Shown: positions 33,864-43,137 of the stretch, piece after piece | Numbering within the stretch: the first letter of the stretch is position 1 | Layout: each line of letters begins with the position of its first letter | Position numbers and translations under genes: made by a program | Assembly (NCBI GenBank): GCA_045661345.1 | Contig: JAZRFM010000003.1 | Coordinates: 1 to 64,000 of the forward strand | Source of the DNA: RUG12461 sp045661345 | GTDB taxonomy: Bacteria; Bacillota; Clostridia; Lachnospirales; Lachnospiraceae | Direction of reading: 5' to 3' | Length of the DNA: 64,000 nucleotides | Notes under the pieces: generated by a model | Databases searched by the model: none | Told to the model about the DNA's origin: nothing | What the model saw: the letters and a program-made list of their open reading frames with translations, nothing else

Positions 33864-36800
33864 TTATGCAGCCGGTGCCGGCTTTTTCACCGCATAGACC
33901 TGATTGAAGAAACGGCAAAAGGTCTCAATGTCAAGGTAAAAAACACCGGGGCGAAAGGTTGCCTCCCGATAGGTGTAGTTGCCCGTGGTCTCGTTCTGGA
34001 TCAGATCCACGCTATCCTTGCCGCCTGTATTGCGCAGCTGTACGAAGTCTTTTCCTTCTTTCTTTACCAGCCCGAGGATTGTATAGGTGTGCTGGCTGGT
34101 AATACCACGGAATTTCCTCTCTCCTCTCTCTGTCTTTTCTCCCTCTGTCTGAAACTCCCGGAAGGTACCTCCGATCATGATCTTTTCCTCTTTCGTTGCC
34201 GACCGCAGTTTTGCTGCCACTTTGTTCACGTGCTCTTTGAAACGCCGTGCCGCCCTGCTGTCTGGATTTCGATGCTTCTCATAGGATTTGTGACTGTTGA
34301 CAAAAAACAACGTGTCTGCCTTTCTCCCTGTAATGTAGATACTGGCGTCCTCCGGTAATCCCATCTCGATATCCTTCGGGGTATATCTGGTAAACCACCG
34401 GTTCTTTTTGAGACCGGATGCCACAAAGGCCTTTTCATACAGCTTTCCCCACATGGCTCCGTTGACGCCATTCTTATAGGATTCCTCATTCCCGGCAATG
34501 GATTTGTCCACCTTCACATAGATCGGCTTCGGATCACCGAAAAGTGCCGGCTTGAAAAACCGTACCGTAACGGTGCCATCCCTATTGTCCTTCATGTTCT
34601 CCTTGATCAGATTCGGCTCACGGTTCACCACTGCTGCAAGGGTTCCGATGAAATAGCAGTCCCCCACCTGCCCCTGATTCAGATCGGAAATGCGCGGTTC
34701 ATGGCAGAAAAGCGGTGTATCGTTTTTCTGTTTCCACTGAATGTTCTCTGCAAATCCTCTGCGATCCGAAACGTATTTCACACCGGCATTTGCGGGAATC
34801 TCCAGCGTCCCGTCACACTGACCGAACAACTCCGTCTGATACTCCCTCAGTTTCGTAAGCTCTTTCTGTTCCTGTTCGGAAAGCGCTCCCTCCCGAGAAG
34901 CAAGGGCGTCGATCCGCGTCTCCAGCTTCGGACGCAATTCCTCTAAAGGTTCTTCTTCTGCACGGTTGATCATTTCATCCCGGTTGGCATAATTTGCCCG
35001 TAGTCTCGTTTCGATCTTCGCCTCCCGCTGATTCTCCGGGATAGTAGCATCCTGCTCCACGGCTGTTTTGACACTCCTGTAAACCGGAGGTGAGAACTGC
35101 TTCACAAACTTGCCCAGTGGCATCCCCCAAAAGGCCTGATGCCGTTCACAGTTCTGGCTGGCATTCGTATACTTCTTGATCAGATTCAGGATCTTTTTCG
35201 TTTCCTCTCCCAGCTTCTCGTAGCCGAACTTGTCCCGCAGATCGAGCTCCAGTTTTTCTTTGACATTCGCCGTCTTCTTCATGGACAGCGCGTTGGAATG
35301 GAGCTGCTCATTCTGGCTGAGATCATTGATATTCGCCAAAGCACCGTCTTTCTTTGTCGTGCGGTCACGGAGCAGACCCTGGTAACCGACAAATGACTCG
35401 TTTCCCCAGTAGCTGTCTTCCACCGCTTTCTCCAGTTCCGCCTGACTCGTCGCCTTGGCAGCCTGCCCCCGGAGGCCGGTCTCTTTATCGTTTCTCAGAG
35501 CCTGCTGCACCTTGTCAAGGCGTTCCACCAGGGCATCTGCTTTTTTCTCTTCGATGCCGGCGGCAGCAAAATAGGTGCGTATCAGTGTCTGATCCAGAGA
35601 GAGGATCGTATCCGCCACCCGTTCATCATAAAATGCAACGCTGATATCCCCACGGTTAGCCACCACCTGCTTCGTACAGACCTCTTCCCCTTCCTCTCTG
35701 TTTTTGTTTAAGGAATCAAAGGAGTCCTCTCCAAAGGAAAAGGTGTTGTTTGTCACCTGTACGCCTTCAATCATGAGATAGGTCTCTTCGTCGATCTCCT
35801 GCTCCTTCAGCTTATAGAGGAAGCTGTCCGGCCGTCGGTTTTTTTGTCCGCAGATCATGTCGATGATCTGGATTGTCGCCAGCTGCCGCAGTGCTTCTAT
35901 GGAGTAGGACAGATTCTTCTTTGTCGCCTTGGAATACTCGATGGCCTCCTCATGGGTGTATAAATGCTCTCCTTTTTTTATGACCAGACCTTCTTTTTGT
36001 CCCTGTTCTCCATCGTCAAGGCGGGCTTTCTCCGTTTTTGCGCAGAGCTTTGATGCCCCGACAAGCCGGAAAAACATCTGGGTGGCCGCGTCCGCCTTCC
36101 TACCTTCTTCGTCTGCTTTGACAAACACATTTTTCTGCGCCGTGAGTTGAGCCCGGCTGATTTGCCGTACCGGTTTTTCCTCCACGATGATAAGATCCTC
36201 GTTCCAGGTGCGGAAATGATTCCCGGCAAATTGCTCATAGGTTGCTTTCCGATACAGCTTCTTTTCCCGCTCCAGCTGGAGGAGAACGCGTTCCGCATTC
36301 AGGCGGTTCTGCTTTGCTTTTTCCGTCATGCAAAAGGATTTTACGATCTTTTGAAAGGAACCGATCAAAGCATCGTACGCTTTCACGATCTCCTCTTTCT
36401 CCGCGGAAAACTTCCTCTTCTGCATTGGAACATCTTTCGCCAGAAGGGCATTCAATGCCTCTCTTTTATTTGCTGCGTCCTTGTTGTCCCGGCAGATTTC
36501 TTCGGAAAGCGTTGTCATGTTCCGGTGTTCGATCTTGACCACCTCCGCCTGTTTCAGATCTTTCGATTTCTGGATCTTCTTTTTCTCGGCGGCGATCAGC
36601 ATCAGGATTGCTTCCACCTTTCCATGGCGCGCACGGTAGGAGGAGCTTTCGCTGTGGCGGGGCTTCAAGTATTTATCCTTCAATACCGTTTCCATCCATC
36701 TATACTGTACCAGAAGCTCCTCCTGAGAGGCCTGCTGCATTTGCAGGAGCCTTCTCACTTCCCGCTTCACGGCTTTCATCTCGAAGGAATCCGAGCTTCT

Positions 36801-37016
36801 GCTGGCATCGTTAAGCAGTGTTTGTGCCAGTTGGACAAACTGCCCCTGGCCGCCTCCCTGCTGCGCCTCCTGCTGTTCCTCTTTGCCAATGATATTCTGC
36901 TGCAGATCCGGCAGCATCCTGTTCTGATCGAGTTGTGTGATATCCTGCTGATCGGTATGTATCGTGATCTTTGTATTGATCTCCGTGGTCTTGTTTATCG
37001 TGATCTGTTCTTCCAT
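33864..37016 (-). CDS. Large protein with C-terminal calpain-like (C2) cysteine peptidase domain, copy 2
   Basis: A 1050-residue paralogue of the downstream gene, alike from end to end, including the shared start MEEQ-x-(T/R)I and the SRSSDSFEMKAVKREV motif. The catalytic triad is intact: DLNQGQVGDCYFIGTLAAV (Cys near 787), HTYTILGL (His near 976), LRNTGG (Asn near 996). Divergence is greatest in the middle helical part, as expected for binding regions. It precedes copy 1 by 38 bases and follows the 209-residue gene by 46. No calcium-binding EF-hand is visible. The conserved triads in both copies argue that both are active peptidases. Confidence 0.87.
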   Translation of the reverse strand: MEEQITINKTTEINTKITIHTDQQDITQLDQNRMLPDLQQNIIGKEEQQEAQQGGGQGQFVQLAQTLLNDASRSSDSFEMKAVKREVRRLLQMQQASQEELLVQYRWMETVLKDKYLKPRHSESSSYRARHGKVEAILMLIAAEKKKIQKSKDLKQAEVVKIEHRNMTTLSEEICRDNKDAANKREALNALLAKDVPMQKRKFSAEKEEIVKAYDALIGSFQKIVKSFCMTEKAKQNRLNAERVLLQLEREKKLYRKATYEQFAGNHFRTWNEDLIIVEEKPVRQISRAQLTAQKNVFVKADEEGRKADAATQMFFRLVGASKLCAKTEKARLDDGEQGQKEGLVIKKGEHLYTHEEAIEYSKATKKNLSYSIEALRQLATIQIIDMICGQKNRRPDSFLYKLKEQEIDEETYLMIEGVQVTNNTFSFGEDSFDSLNKNREEGEEVCTKQVVANRGDISVAFYDERVADTILSLDQTLIRTYFAAAGIEEKKADALVERLDKVQQALRNDKETGLRGQAAKATSQAELEKAVEDSYWGNESFVGYQGLLRDRTTKKDGALANINDLSQNEQLHSNALSMKKTANVKEKLELDLRDKFGYEKLGEETKKILNLIKKYTNASQNCERHQAFWGMPLGKFVKQFSPPVYRSVKTAVEQDATIPENQREAKIETRLRANYANRDEMINRAEEEPLEELRPKLETRIDALASREGALSEQEQKELTKLREYQTELFGQCDGTLEIPANAGVKYVSDRRGFAENIQWKQKNDTPLFCHEPRISDLNQGQVGDCYFIGTLAAVVNREPNLIKENMKDNRDGTVTVRFFKPALFGDPKPIYVKVDKSIAGNEESYKNGVNGAMWGKLYEKAFVASGLKKNRWFTRYTPKDIEMGLPEDASIYITGRKADTLFFVNSHKSYEKHRNPDSRAARRFKEHVNKVAAKLRSATKEEKIMIGGTFREFQTEGEKTERGERKFRGITSQHTYTILGLVKKEGKDFVQLRNTGGKDSVDLIQNETTGNYTYREATFRPGVFYLDIETFCRFFNQVYAVKKPAPAA

Positions 37017-37062
37017 GCTTATCCCTCCGGTGTCTCACCCCGTTAACATCATGTCTCCGCTC

Positions 37063-37692
37063 CTACAGGAACGCGTGTGACAAAATCGTTTCAAGCTGCT
37101 CTTTCGACATCAGCGGGCCAAATTCCGGCAGAAGCGCTGTTTCTTCTTCCCCCTCGATCCTGAGCACCGCCGTCTCCCATTCCGGGAAAACAATCTCGTA
37201 AGAAAGCTGTACCTCTTCCCCGCCTTCTTCCAGGATCGCGCAAGGGGTGCCATCCGGCTGCTCCATGGCCCGCGACTCCAACCCAAGAGAAAGCAGGATC
37301 TCCTGCAGATGCGGCAGCCTCGTGACAGCATACGCTCTTTGTATTTCAAAATCAATGCGTCCCTCCGGCATACCGAAGCGGATCGCCCGGTACAGCATCG
37401 GTAAAAGCAGGATCCCTTCATACTCCGCAGGTGCATCAAAGCACGGGAAGGACCAGGGCTTGTCATCATACACATACAGGGTATAGCGGTAAAGCGGTGT
37501 CTCCTCCGTGTCGATCCTGCAGCAGGAAAGGTTGATCGTTTCATCCGGATATACCAGCAGAAAGCCCGGATCCTCGTACGGTCCTATGGAAGGCAGTACA
37601 TTGATCCCGTTTTCCTGAAACAGCTCCATGGCCTTTTCCAGAGACTCCTTCATTTCCTCATCGATCATGTTGTTTTCCTCGGTGCCTGTCAT
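37063..37692 (-). CDS. Unknown acidic 209-residue protein heading the calpain operon
   Basis: An acidic alpha/beta protein without signal peptide or membrane segment; GGGGGATACC ahead of the ATG is a good ribosome site. The layout (N-terminal helix, then alternating strands, a central helix with AIRFGMPEGRIDFEI, and a final helix SKEQLETILSHAF) recalls small dimeric chaperones or immunity-type proteins, but there is no recognisable motif. As first gene of the operon it could be a chaperone, inhibitor or substrate of the calpain-like peptidases; this is inference from position only. Confidence 0.6.
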   Translation of the reverse strand: MTGTEENNMIDEEMKESLEKAMELFQENGINVLPSIGPYEDPGFLLVYPDETINLSCCRIDTEETPLYRYTLYVYDDKPWSFPCFDAPAEYEGILLLPMLYRAIRFGMPEGRIDFEIQRAYAVTRLPHLQEILLSLGLESRAMEQPDGTPCAILEEGGEEVQLSYEIVFPEWETAVLRIEGEEETALLPEFGPLMSKEQLETILSHAFL

Positions 37693-37782
37693 GGTATCCC
37701 CCTTTCAGAGTCTGTTGATATATTCTTTATACGAAAAATACTGGCGGCTGGCAGAAACGATTCAATTCCGCCCCTCCCATGC

Positions 37783-39903
37783 TTACGCTTTCCCCTCATT
37801 CAGCCGGTCATTGACCCGGCGTATCACAAGATCCAGATTTCTGGTGCCATACATGCAATACAGGGAGGCGGACCGGGTCTCGATCTCTTTTTCGGCGATC
37901 ATTTTCTTTACCCGCTCCACATCGTTCTCAAAGAACAATTCCTCGGATTCAAACCCGAATACGGAGAAATCCGTGCCGTTCAGCCGGTACACATTTTCCT
38001 TTCCGAACACTTCCATCAGGCATTCGGCGATCTCCACCACAATCCTGTCTCCCGCCTCATAGCCGTACTTTCTGTTGACATCCTCCAGTCCGGTCAGACT
38101 GCAGCAATAGTAGCCAAACGGCGAGGAGATATCCAGCCCCTGCTCGATGAACTTCCGGTAAGCACGATGATTCATGGCGCCGGAAAGTACATCGTTGTAG
38201 GTGTAATAGTACATCCTCTTCTGTTCCTCACGCTGCAGGATCAGCTGTGCGAGGAAATAAGAGATCAGACTGATAATCTCCGCAATCCCCTCGAGACTCT
38301 TTTCCGGCGCTCCGACAACGCCCACCACCCCGATCAGGTTCTGGTTTACTTCCAGTGCCGCCAATACCATATTATCCACATGATTGGCACTCAGCACGTT
38401 ATAAAATGCGGGATTGGCGGTTCGATAATCCTCGATGTTCCGAACGATCAGTTTTTGATCATTTTTTTTGAAGGCGTCATAGAGATCATCAATGAGCCCG
38501 CGGAAGGGTACATACATCAGTTCCAGAGACAGGGATTCCTGACCCTGTGCAAACCATTCATAGGTGCCGCGGTATTTCCCGTTCTTCTGATCCTCAAAGA
38601 TAAAGATCCTGCGCGCTTCAAACTCCGTCCCCAGAAACCGGATCAAGGAACGGATATTGTTTTCCGGCGATTCGGAGGATACGGCATACTGCAGCGCCCT
38701 GTTGATAAAACGATCCCGCTCCACTTCCCTGTGATCCCTTGTCCACCAGGTCATAAACCGGATCAGCATGAGAACCACAAAAAAAGTCATTGCAATCCGT
38801 GTCAGTCCGCCGAGAGAATCTCTCCTCACGGGTTGGATCAGATAGAGGATGATATCTCCCGCCCCGCAGATCAGCAGCGCCGTCACCCCGATATAAAATG
38901 CACGGAAGGAGGATTTCGTTCCCAGCATTCTGGAATAGCGTCCGTTCTCCGCCAGCATGACGACGATCAAAAGCAGCAGCAACGCAACATAGACGATCAT
39001 GATCTTCGAATGGGATTCATGCATATCGATGCCGGCAGTGAATCTGAGGAGCAAAAGAACTGCCAGTCCTCCCGCCGAAAGGAAAAAGCCGAGATGGATG
39101 TAGATTCCCTTTTTCAGCCGTGTCATGGAGTTGAGGAACGAGACCAGCGGATACCCTGCCAGAAAAAGGATCGTCATTCTGATATCACGCCACACATAGA
39201 CCGTTCCGGACAACAGCTGCGGGAAGTTCGTATCCACCAGCAGCCAGACTCCCATCACCAGCGCAAAAACCCCCAGTCCCATGATATTGAAGGGGAGTGC
39301 CTCCTTGTCTGTGATGGAAAGGTGGATGAGCACCAGAACCAGCCCGAAAAAAACCGTCAGCAGAGAGAAGAAAACCGCCACACCCATCTCATTGATCCTG
39401 AAGCGGAAAAAATCGATGGTTGGGGAAAGATAGACGCCATAAATCCTTCCGCCGTTCATTCCCTCATAGACACCCTGATAACGGAAGGTCACCATCTTAC
39501 CCGCATCCGCTTTTCCAAGACCCACTGCATGTACCTTTGACCCGTAGCCCATGCCGGTCATGTTTTCTCTGCTGGAAAAGCTGTACACCTCTGTGTCGTC
39601 AATATAAACCTTGAAATTGACATTCTGAGAGGAGAAGCAGAGGGCATCCGTATCCGTCAGATCCGCCGGCAGTCTTCTGAACAATCCCTCCTCCGTCGGG
39701 AAGCTCCCGGTCTTGATGTTATCGATGACATAGCTCGTGCCCGGATTCTGCACCCAGCCCTCGGAAAAAGGGCGTATGTGCTGTGATCCCTCAGACGAAA
39801 AAAGGTCGGCACTCAGCAGCATGGCAGCAAGGAGTATCGTCACAATCAAAAAGGAAAGCACGATATAGATTCTTTTTGCAGTTTGTCCGATGGGTTTCAT
39901 CAA
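37783..39903 (-). CDS. Membrane signalling protein with degenerate GGDEF domain
   Basis: A 706-residue protein. A signal-anchor helix (about 12-32) is followed by an extracellular beta domain of about 150 residues (of the 7TMR-DISM extracellular type), then seven membrane helices (about 185-400), a GAF-like cytoplasmic domain (about 410-560) and a C-terminal GGDEF-type domain (about 575-706). In the last, the GGDEF signature is RLNGTDFSVFG, so the active and inhibitory sites are lost and no c-di-GMP synthesis is expected. It is the last gene of a three-gene operon behind two hybrid kinases and probably works as a receptor or protein-binding partner. Confidence 0.85.
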   Translation of the reverse strand: MMKPIGQTAKRIYIVLSFLIVTILLAAMLLSADLFSSEGSQHIRPFSEGWVQNPGTSYVIDNIKTGSFPTEEGLFRRLPADLTDTDALCFSSQNVNFKVYIDDTEVYSFSSRENMTGMGYGSKVHAVGLGKADAGKMVTFRYQGVYEGMNGGRIYGVYLSPTIDFFRFRINEMGVAVFFSLLTVFFGLVLVLIHLSITDKEALPFNIMGLGVFALVMGVWLLVDTNFPQLLSGTVYVWRDIRMTILFLAGYPLVSFLNSMTRLKKGIYIHLGFFLSAGGLAVLLLLRFTAGIDMHESHSKIMIVYVALLLLLIVVMLAENGRYSRMLGTKSSFRAFYIGVTALLICGAGDIILYLIQPVRRDSLGGLTRIAMTFFVVLMLIRFMTWWTRDHREVERDRFINRALQYAVSSESPENNIRSLIRFLGTEFEARRIFIFEDQKNGKYRGTYEWFAQGQESLSLELMYVPFRGLIDDLYDAFKKNDQKLIVRNIEDYRTANPAFYNVLSANHVDNMVLAALEVNQNLIGVVGVVGAPEKSLEGIAEIISLISYFLAQLILQREEQKRMYYYTYNDVLSGAMNHRAYRKFIEQGLDISSPFGYYCCSLTGLEDVNRKYGYEAGDRIVVEIAECLMEVFGKENVYRLNGTDFSVFGFESEELFFENDVERVKKMIAEKEIETRSASLYCMYGTRNLDLVIRRVNDRLNEGKA

Positions 39904-39921
39904 CTTCTCTTCTCCCCGGTT

Positions 39922-42900
39922 TTATTCCTCTTCCATGTCTTCCGGCAAAACGGGCGGCAGGATGGATAGATACGCCCGGTATGCCGATAACAGCTTCCCG
40001 GTTCCCTCCCTGATCGCCTCTACATTTCTCTCTTTTCCTGCAAGCTCCAGCGCTTCCGCTTCATCGGAAAGAGCCATGAGCCCCACGATCCTGAGGGAGC
40101 TCTTCAGGGCATGTACCTTGATGGTATAATTGTCCCAGTCCTCCTGCCGGTAATAGGTTTCGATCTCATCCGCACGCTCCGGAATGGACTCCCAGGTCAT
40201 TCTCAGCATCAGGCAAAGACCCTCCTCGGATCCGCTGTTTTCCAGTCCGGCTTCCGGATTGAGTCCCGGGATATTCTCATACCACTTCATCTCCGCCAAA
40301 GGACGTTCCCCATGTCCTTTAGGCTCCCCAGGTTCCGGCATTTCTTCCTCCTGTCCGCCCGGCGCCTTCGGTTCCGCCGTTTCCTCCTCCCGGAACAGGT
40401 CGTACCTCTCTTCTTCCTTTTCCTCCAATACCTCTGTCAGGAGATTGCTCAGGTTGTAGGACTGGTCTCCTCTGGTCAGGTAAAAGATGCCGAGCGCCCC
40501 TCTGCCGCAGTTTAATGACATGGATGCCGAAGCCTTCTGGAACAGAATGTGTTCAAAATGATGCCGGGTCTGCAGCCATTCCGTGATCATCTCTTTCTGT
40601 TCCTGTGTCAGCTGCACATAATCCACGATCACCGTGTCAGTATCGGGCTTCACTCTTCTCGGCAATGCCGTCTCCAGATATTTGAGATAGCAGGTATCCG
40701 TATCTCCCACGCAGAGCCGTTCCACCTTGATTGCATCGTTCCCGACTCTGAACACCGGCTTGACGGAAAAGGCATTCAGGAACGCAAAGGTAAGCCTGCT
40801 CATGGCTTTGCGGCGCATCAGCACCTCCGTATCCATCGTGACAAATCCGCAGTACAGCTTTTCCCGGATTCGCTCGATCTCCGTGATCATCATCTCCATG
40901 CTTCTGCCCTGGCTCGCCATCCGGTACGCAAAAAGCACCAGCATACCAAGAGCCCCCGCATTCACCTGAGAATCGATCACCCGCACGTTGCCATATGCCT
41001 TGGCCGCCTCCAAGGCGCGTTCATACTCCTCGCTCACGGATGCCGTCAGCGTGAAATACAGCACCTGATGGGCTTTTTTGATCTCTTTGCTGAAGAACTG
41101 TTCAAACTCTTCCACCGTCGGCGACTCCGACACAAATTCCCTGCCCTCATTCAGGTAATGCATGAGTTCATCGCTGTCGGCTTCCACCCTGTCGTAATAG
41201 ATTCTGCCATCCGATACGATGCGGAAGGGAATCGTATCGATCTGGCAGCGTTCCAGTATCTCCGACGGCAGATCACACATCGTGCTGGTAGCGATCAGAA
41301 CCGGGATCTTCTTATGGTAGCTTCTGGCCGTGTTCATCTGAGCCTTTGCGGCCTCCGTGCCCTCCGTCCGGATAATCTTCAGCTCCGGCAGATGCGCGAT
41401 CATCGTTTCCTCCAGCTCCGCACCGGAAACCGGTTTCACCAGATACCCGTCAAATCCGCTCCGGTTGTACAGGTCTCTGTTTTCCGCACCGGCGTTTGCC
41501 GTCAGTACGATGATCGGCGTATGATTATTCATCCCCTCAGCCTGCTTCCGGATGCTCTGCATGCATTCGATTCCGTCCATCTCCGGCATCAGGTGATCCA
41601 TCAGAATGATGTCATATCGCTTCCCGAGGGTCAGGGCAAGGGCTTCTTCTCCGTCTGATGCCGTATCAATTATCATCTCCGTACCGGTCAGCAGCTTCTT
41701 TTCCACCTCGAGATTCATCGCATTGTCATCCACGATCAGGATGACGGCATCCGGCGCCGTAAACCCGGGCAGATATCGTTTTCCGTTCTCCCTGCGGCCG
41801 GTATTCGTCAGATGCAGATCCCCGATCACTTCTTTTCTCGTGACGGTCTGCCAGAGCGCCACCATAAAGGTTGACCCCTGGGTATAGACGCTGTTGACGG
41901 AAATCTTGCCGTCCATCAGATCCACCAGTTCCTTCACGATGGACAGACCGAGACCTGTCCCCTCGATCCTGACGTTCTTCTCTTCATCCATTCTCTGGAA
42001 TGCGTCAAACAGGTACGGCAGGGCATCCTGTTTGATCCCCATGCCGGTATCAATGACGGAAAACAGCAAGAGAACCCGGTTCCCTTTTGTCTCTTCCTTC
42101 TCGATGTGAAGCGTCACAGAGCCTTCCTTCGTATACTTGACGGCATTGTTCAGCAGGTTCACAAGGATCTGCTTGATCCGCACTTCGTCCCCGAACAGCT
42201 CCGCGGGAATGGAGGGATCCACCTCGATCTTCAGCTCCAGATTCTTTTCCTCCGCCCGCAGCCACATCATGTTCACGATCTCGGAGATCATGGAACCCAG
42301 ATTGTAGTTCACGGGAACAATATCCATTTTCCCGGCTTCAATCTTGCTGATGTCCAGAATGTCATTCACCAGCGCCAGCAGCATCTTGCCCGCACCCTGA
42401 ATGTTGTTTGCATCCTTGATAATCTCCTCGGATGCATCCTCCTGGCGAAGGATAATCTCATTGAGACCGAGGATCGAGTTGATCGGGGTGCGGATCTCAT
42501 GACTCATGGAGGAGAAGAAACGGCTCTGGGAGCGGTTCAGCGCCTCTGCTTTTCTGGTTTCTTCCTTTGCTTTTTCTTCCTCAATTTTGGAAATGTAGTT
42601 CTGAAACCAGCTCATCATGGTGCAAACGATTCCCACCTCGATCACGCCCAATACGGAGTCGAGATAGAAAACAGGTCTGGAATGGTACTGGATCAGCTCA
42701 GGATGATAATAGCCTGTCACATACATCACAATCACCACCGCGGTCAGAGCCAGGAGAGACCCCATCCTCCAGGAACCGGAGAGGATCAGTCCCACATACA
42801 GATAAGCAAAGACCAGCCACACCGGAGACGCCCCGGACGGACCCCCGCCGAAGAAAAAGACGATGGGCATCGCAAAGAAGATGACCCCGAGGGAAACGAT

Positions 42901-43137
42901 CTGCGTCGCGATTTCCACCTTCCCCGTCTTCACGCTCCACACGCTGACTGCGGGTACCGCGATCACCAGAAAAGCGAGGGCAATGATCTCCACCATGTTT
43001 TCACGATAGAGGATATCTCCGATCATCGCCACGACCACCACGGCGACGGCCGTAAAGGTCAGGGCGATGAAAAGACGCTCCTTGATGCTTCTTTTTCTGT
43101 CGGATATGACTCCGGAAATCCTGCGGAAGAGCTTCAT
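39922..43137 (-). CDS. Hybrid histidine kinase with fused DegV domain and Hpt
   Basis: A 1071-residue protein. Six membrane helices (about 20-190), HisKA with SHEIRTPIN (His near 213), HATPase with NLLNNAVKYTK and GTGLGLSIV, a receiver with ILMDHLMPEMDG (Asp near 514), then a DegV-type domain at about 609-885 and a C-terminal Hpt with KVHALKSSLRI (His near 1007). The DegV part shows VLIATSTMCDLPSEIL, TIPFRIVSDGRIYYD, FVSESPTVEEFEQFF and VRVIDSQVNAGALGML, which match the fatty-acid-binding DegV/EDD fold. The protein could therefore tie phosphorelay to a bound fatty acid. It is coupled (ATGA overlap) to the upstream hybrid kinase. The fusion is unusual but the domains are clear. Confidence 0.88.
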   Translation of the reverse strand: MKLFRRISGVISDRKRSIKERLFIALTFTAVAVVVVAMIGDILYRENMVEIIALAFLVIAVPAVSVWSVKTGKVEIATQIVSLGVIFFAMPIVFFFGGGPSGASPVWLVFAYLYVGLILSGSWRMGSLLALTAVVIVMYVTGYYHPELIQYHSRPVFYLDSVLGVIEVGIVCTMMSWFQNYISKIEEEKAKEETRKAEALNRSQSRFFSSMSHEIRTPINSILGLNEIILRQEDASEEIIKDANNIQGAGKMLLALVNDILDISKIEAGKMDIVPVNYNLGSMISEIVNMMWLRAEEKNLELKIEVDPSIPAELFGDEVRIKQILVNLLNNAVKYTKEGSVTLHIEKEETKGNRVLLLFSVIDTGMGIKQDALPYLFDAFQRMDEEKNVRIEGTGLGLSIVKELVDLMDGKISVNSVYTQGSTFMVALWQTVTRKEVIGDLHLTNTGRRENGKRYLPGFTAPDAVILIVDDNAMNLEVEKKLLTGTEMIIDTASDGEEALALTLGKRYDIILMDHLMPEMDGIECMQSIRKQAEGMNNHTPIIVLTANAGAENRDLYNRSGFDGYLVKPVSGAELEETMIAHLPELKIIRTEGTEAAKAQMNTARSYHKKIPVLIATSTMCDLPSEILERCQIDTIPFRIVSDGRIYYDRVEADSDELMHYLNEGREFVSESPTVEEFEQFFSKEIKKAHQVLYFTLTASVSEEYERALEAAKAYGNVRVIDSQVNAGALGMLVLFAYRMASQGRSMEMMITEIERIREKLYCGFVTMDTEVLMRRKAMSRLTFAFLNAFSVKPVFRVGNDAIKVERLCVGDTDTCYLKYLETALPRRVKPDTDTVIVDYVQLTQEQKEMITEWLQTRHHFEHILFQKASASMSLNCGRGALGIFYLTRGDQSYNLSNLLTEVLEEKEEERYDLFREEETAEPKAPGGQEEEMPEPGEPKGHGERPLAEMKWYENIPGLNPEAGLENSGSEEGLCLMLRMTWESIPERADEIETYYRQEDWDNYTIKVHALKSSLRIVGLMALSDEAEALELAGKERNVEAIREGTGKLLSAYRAYLSILPPVLPEDMEEE

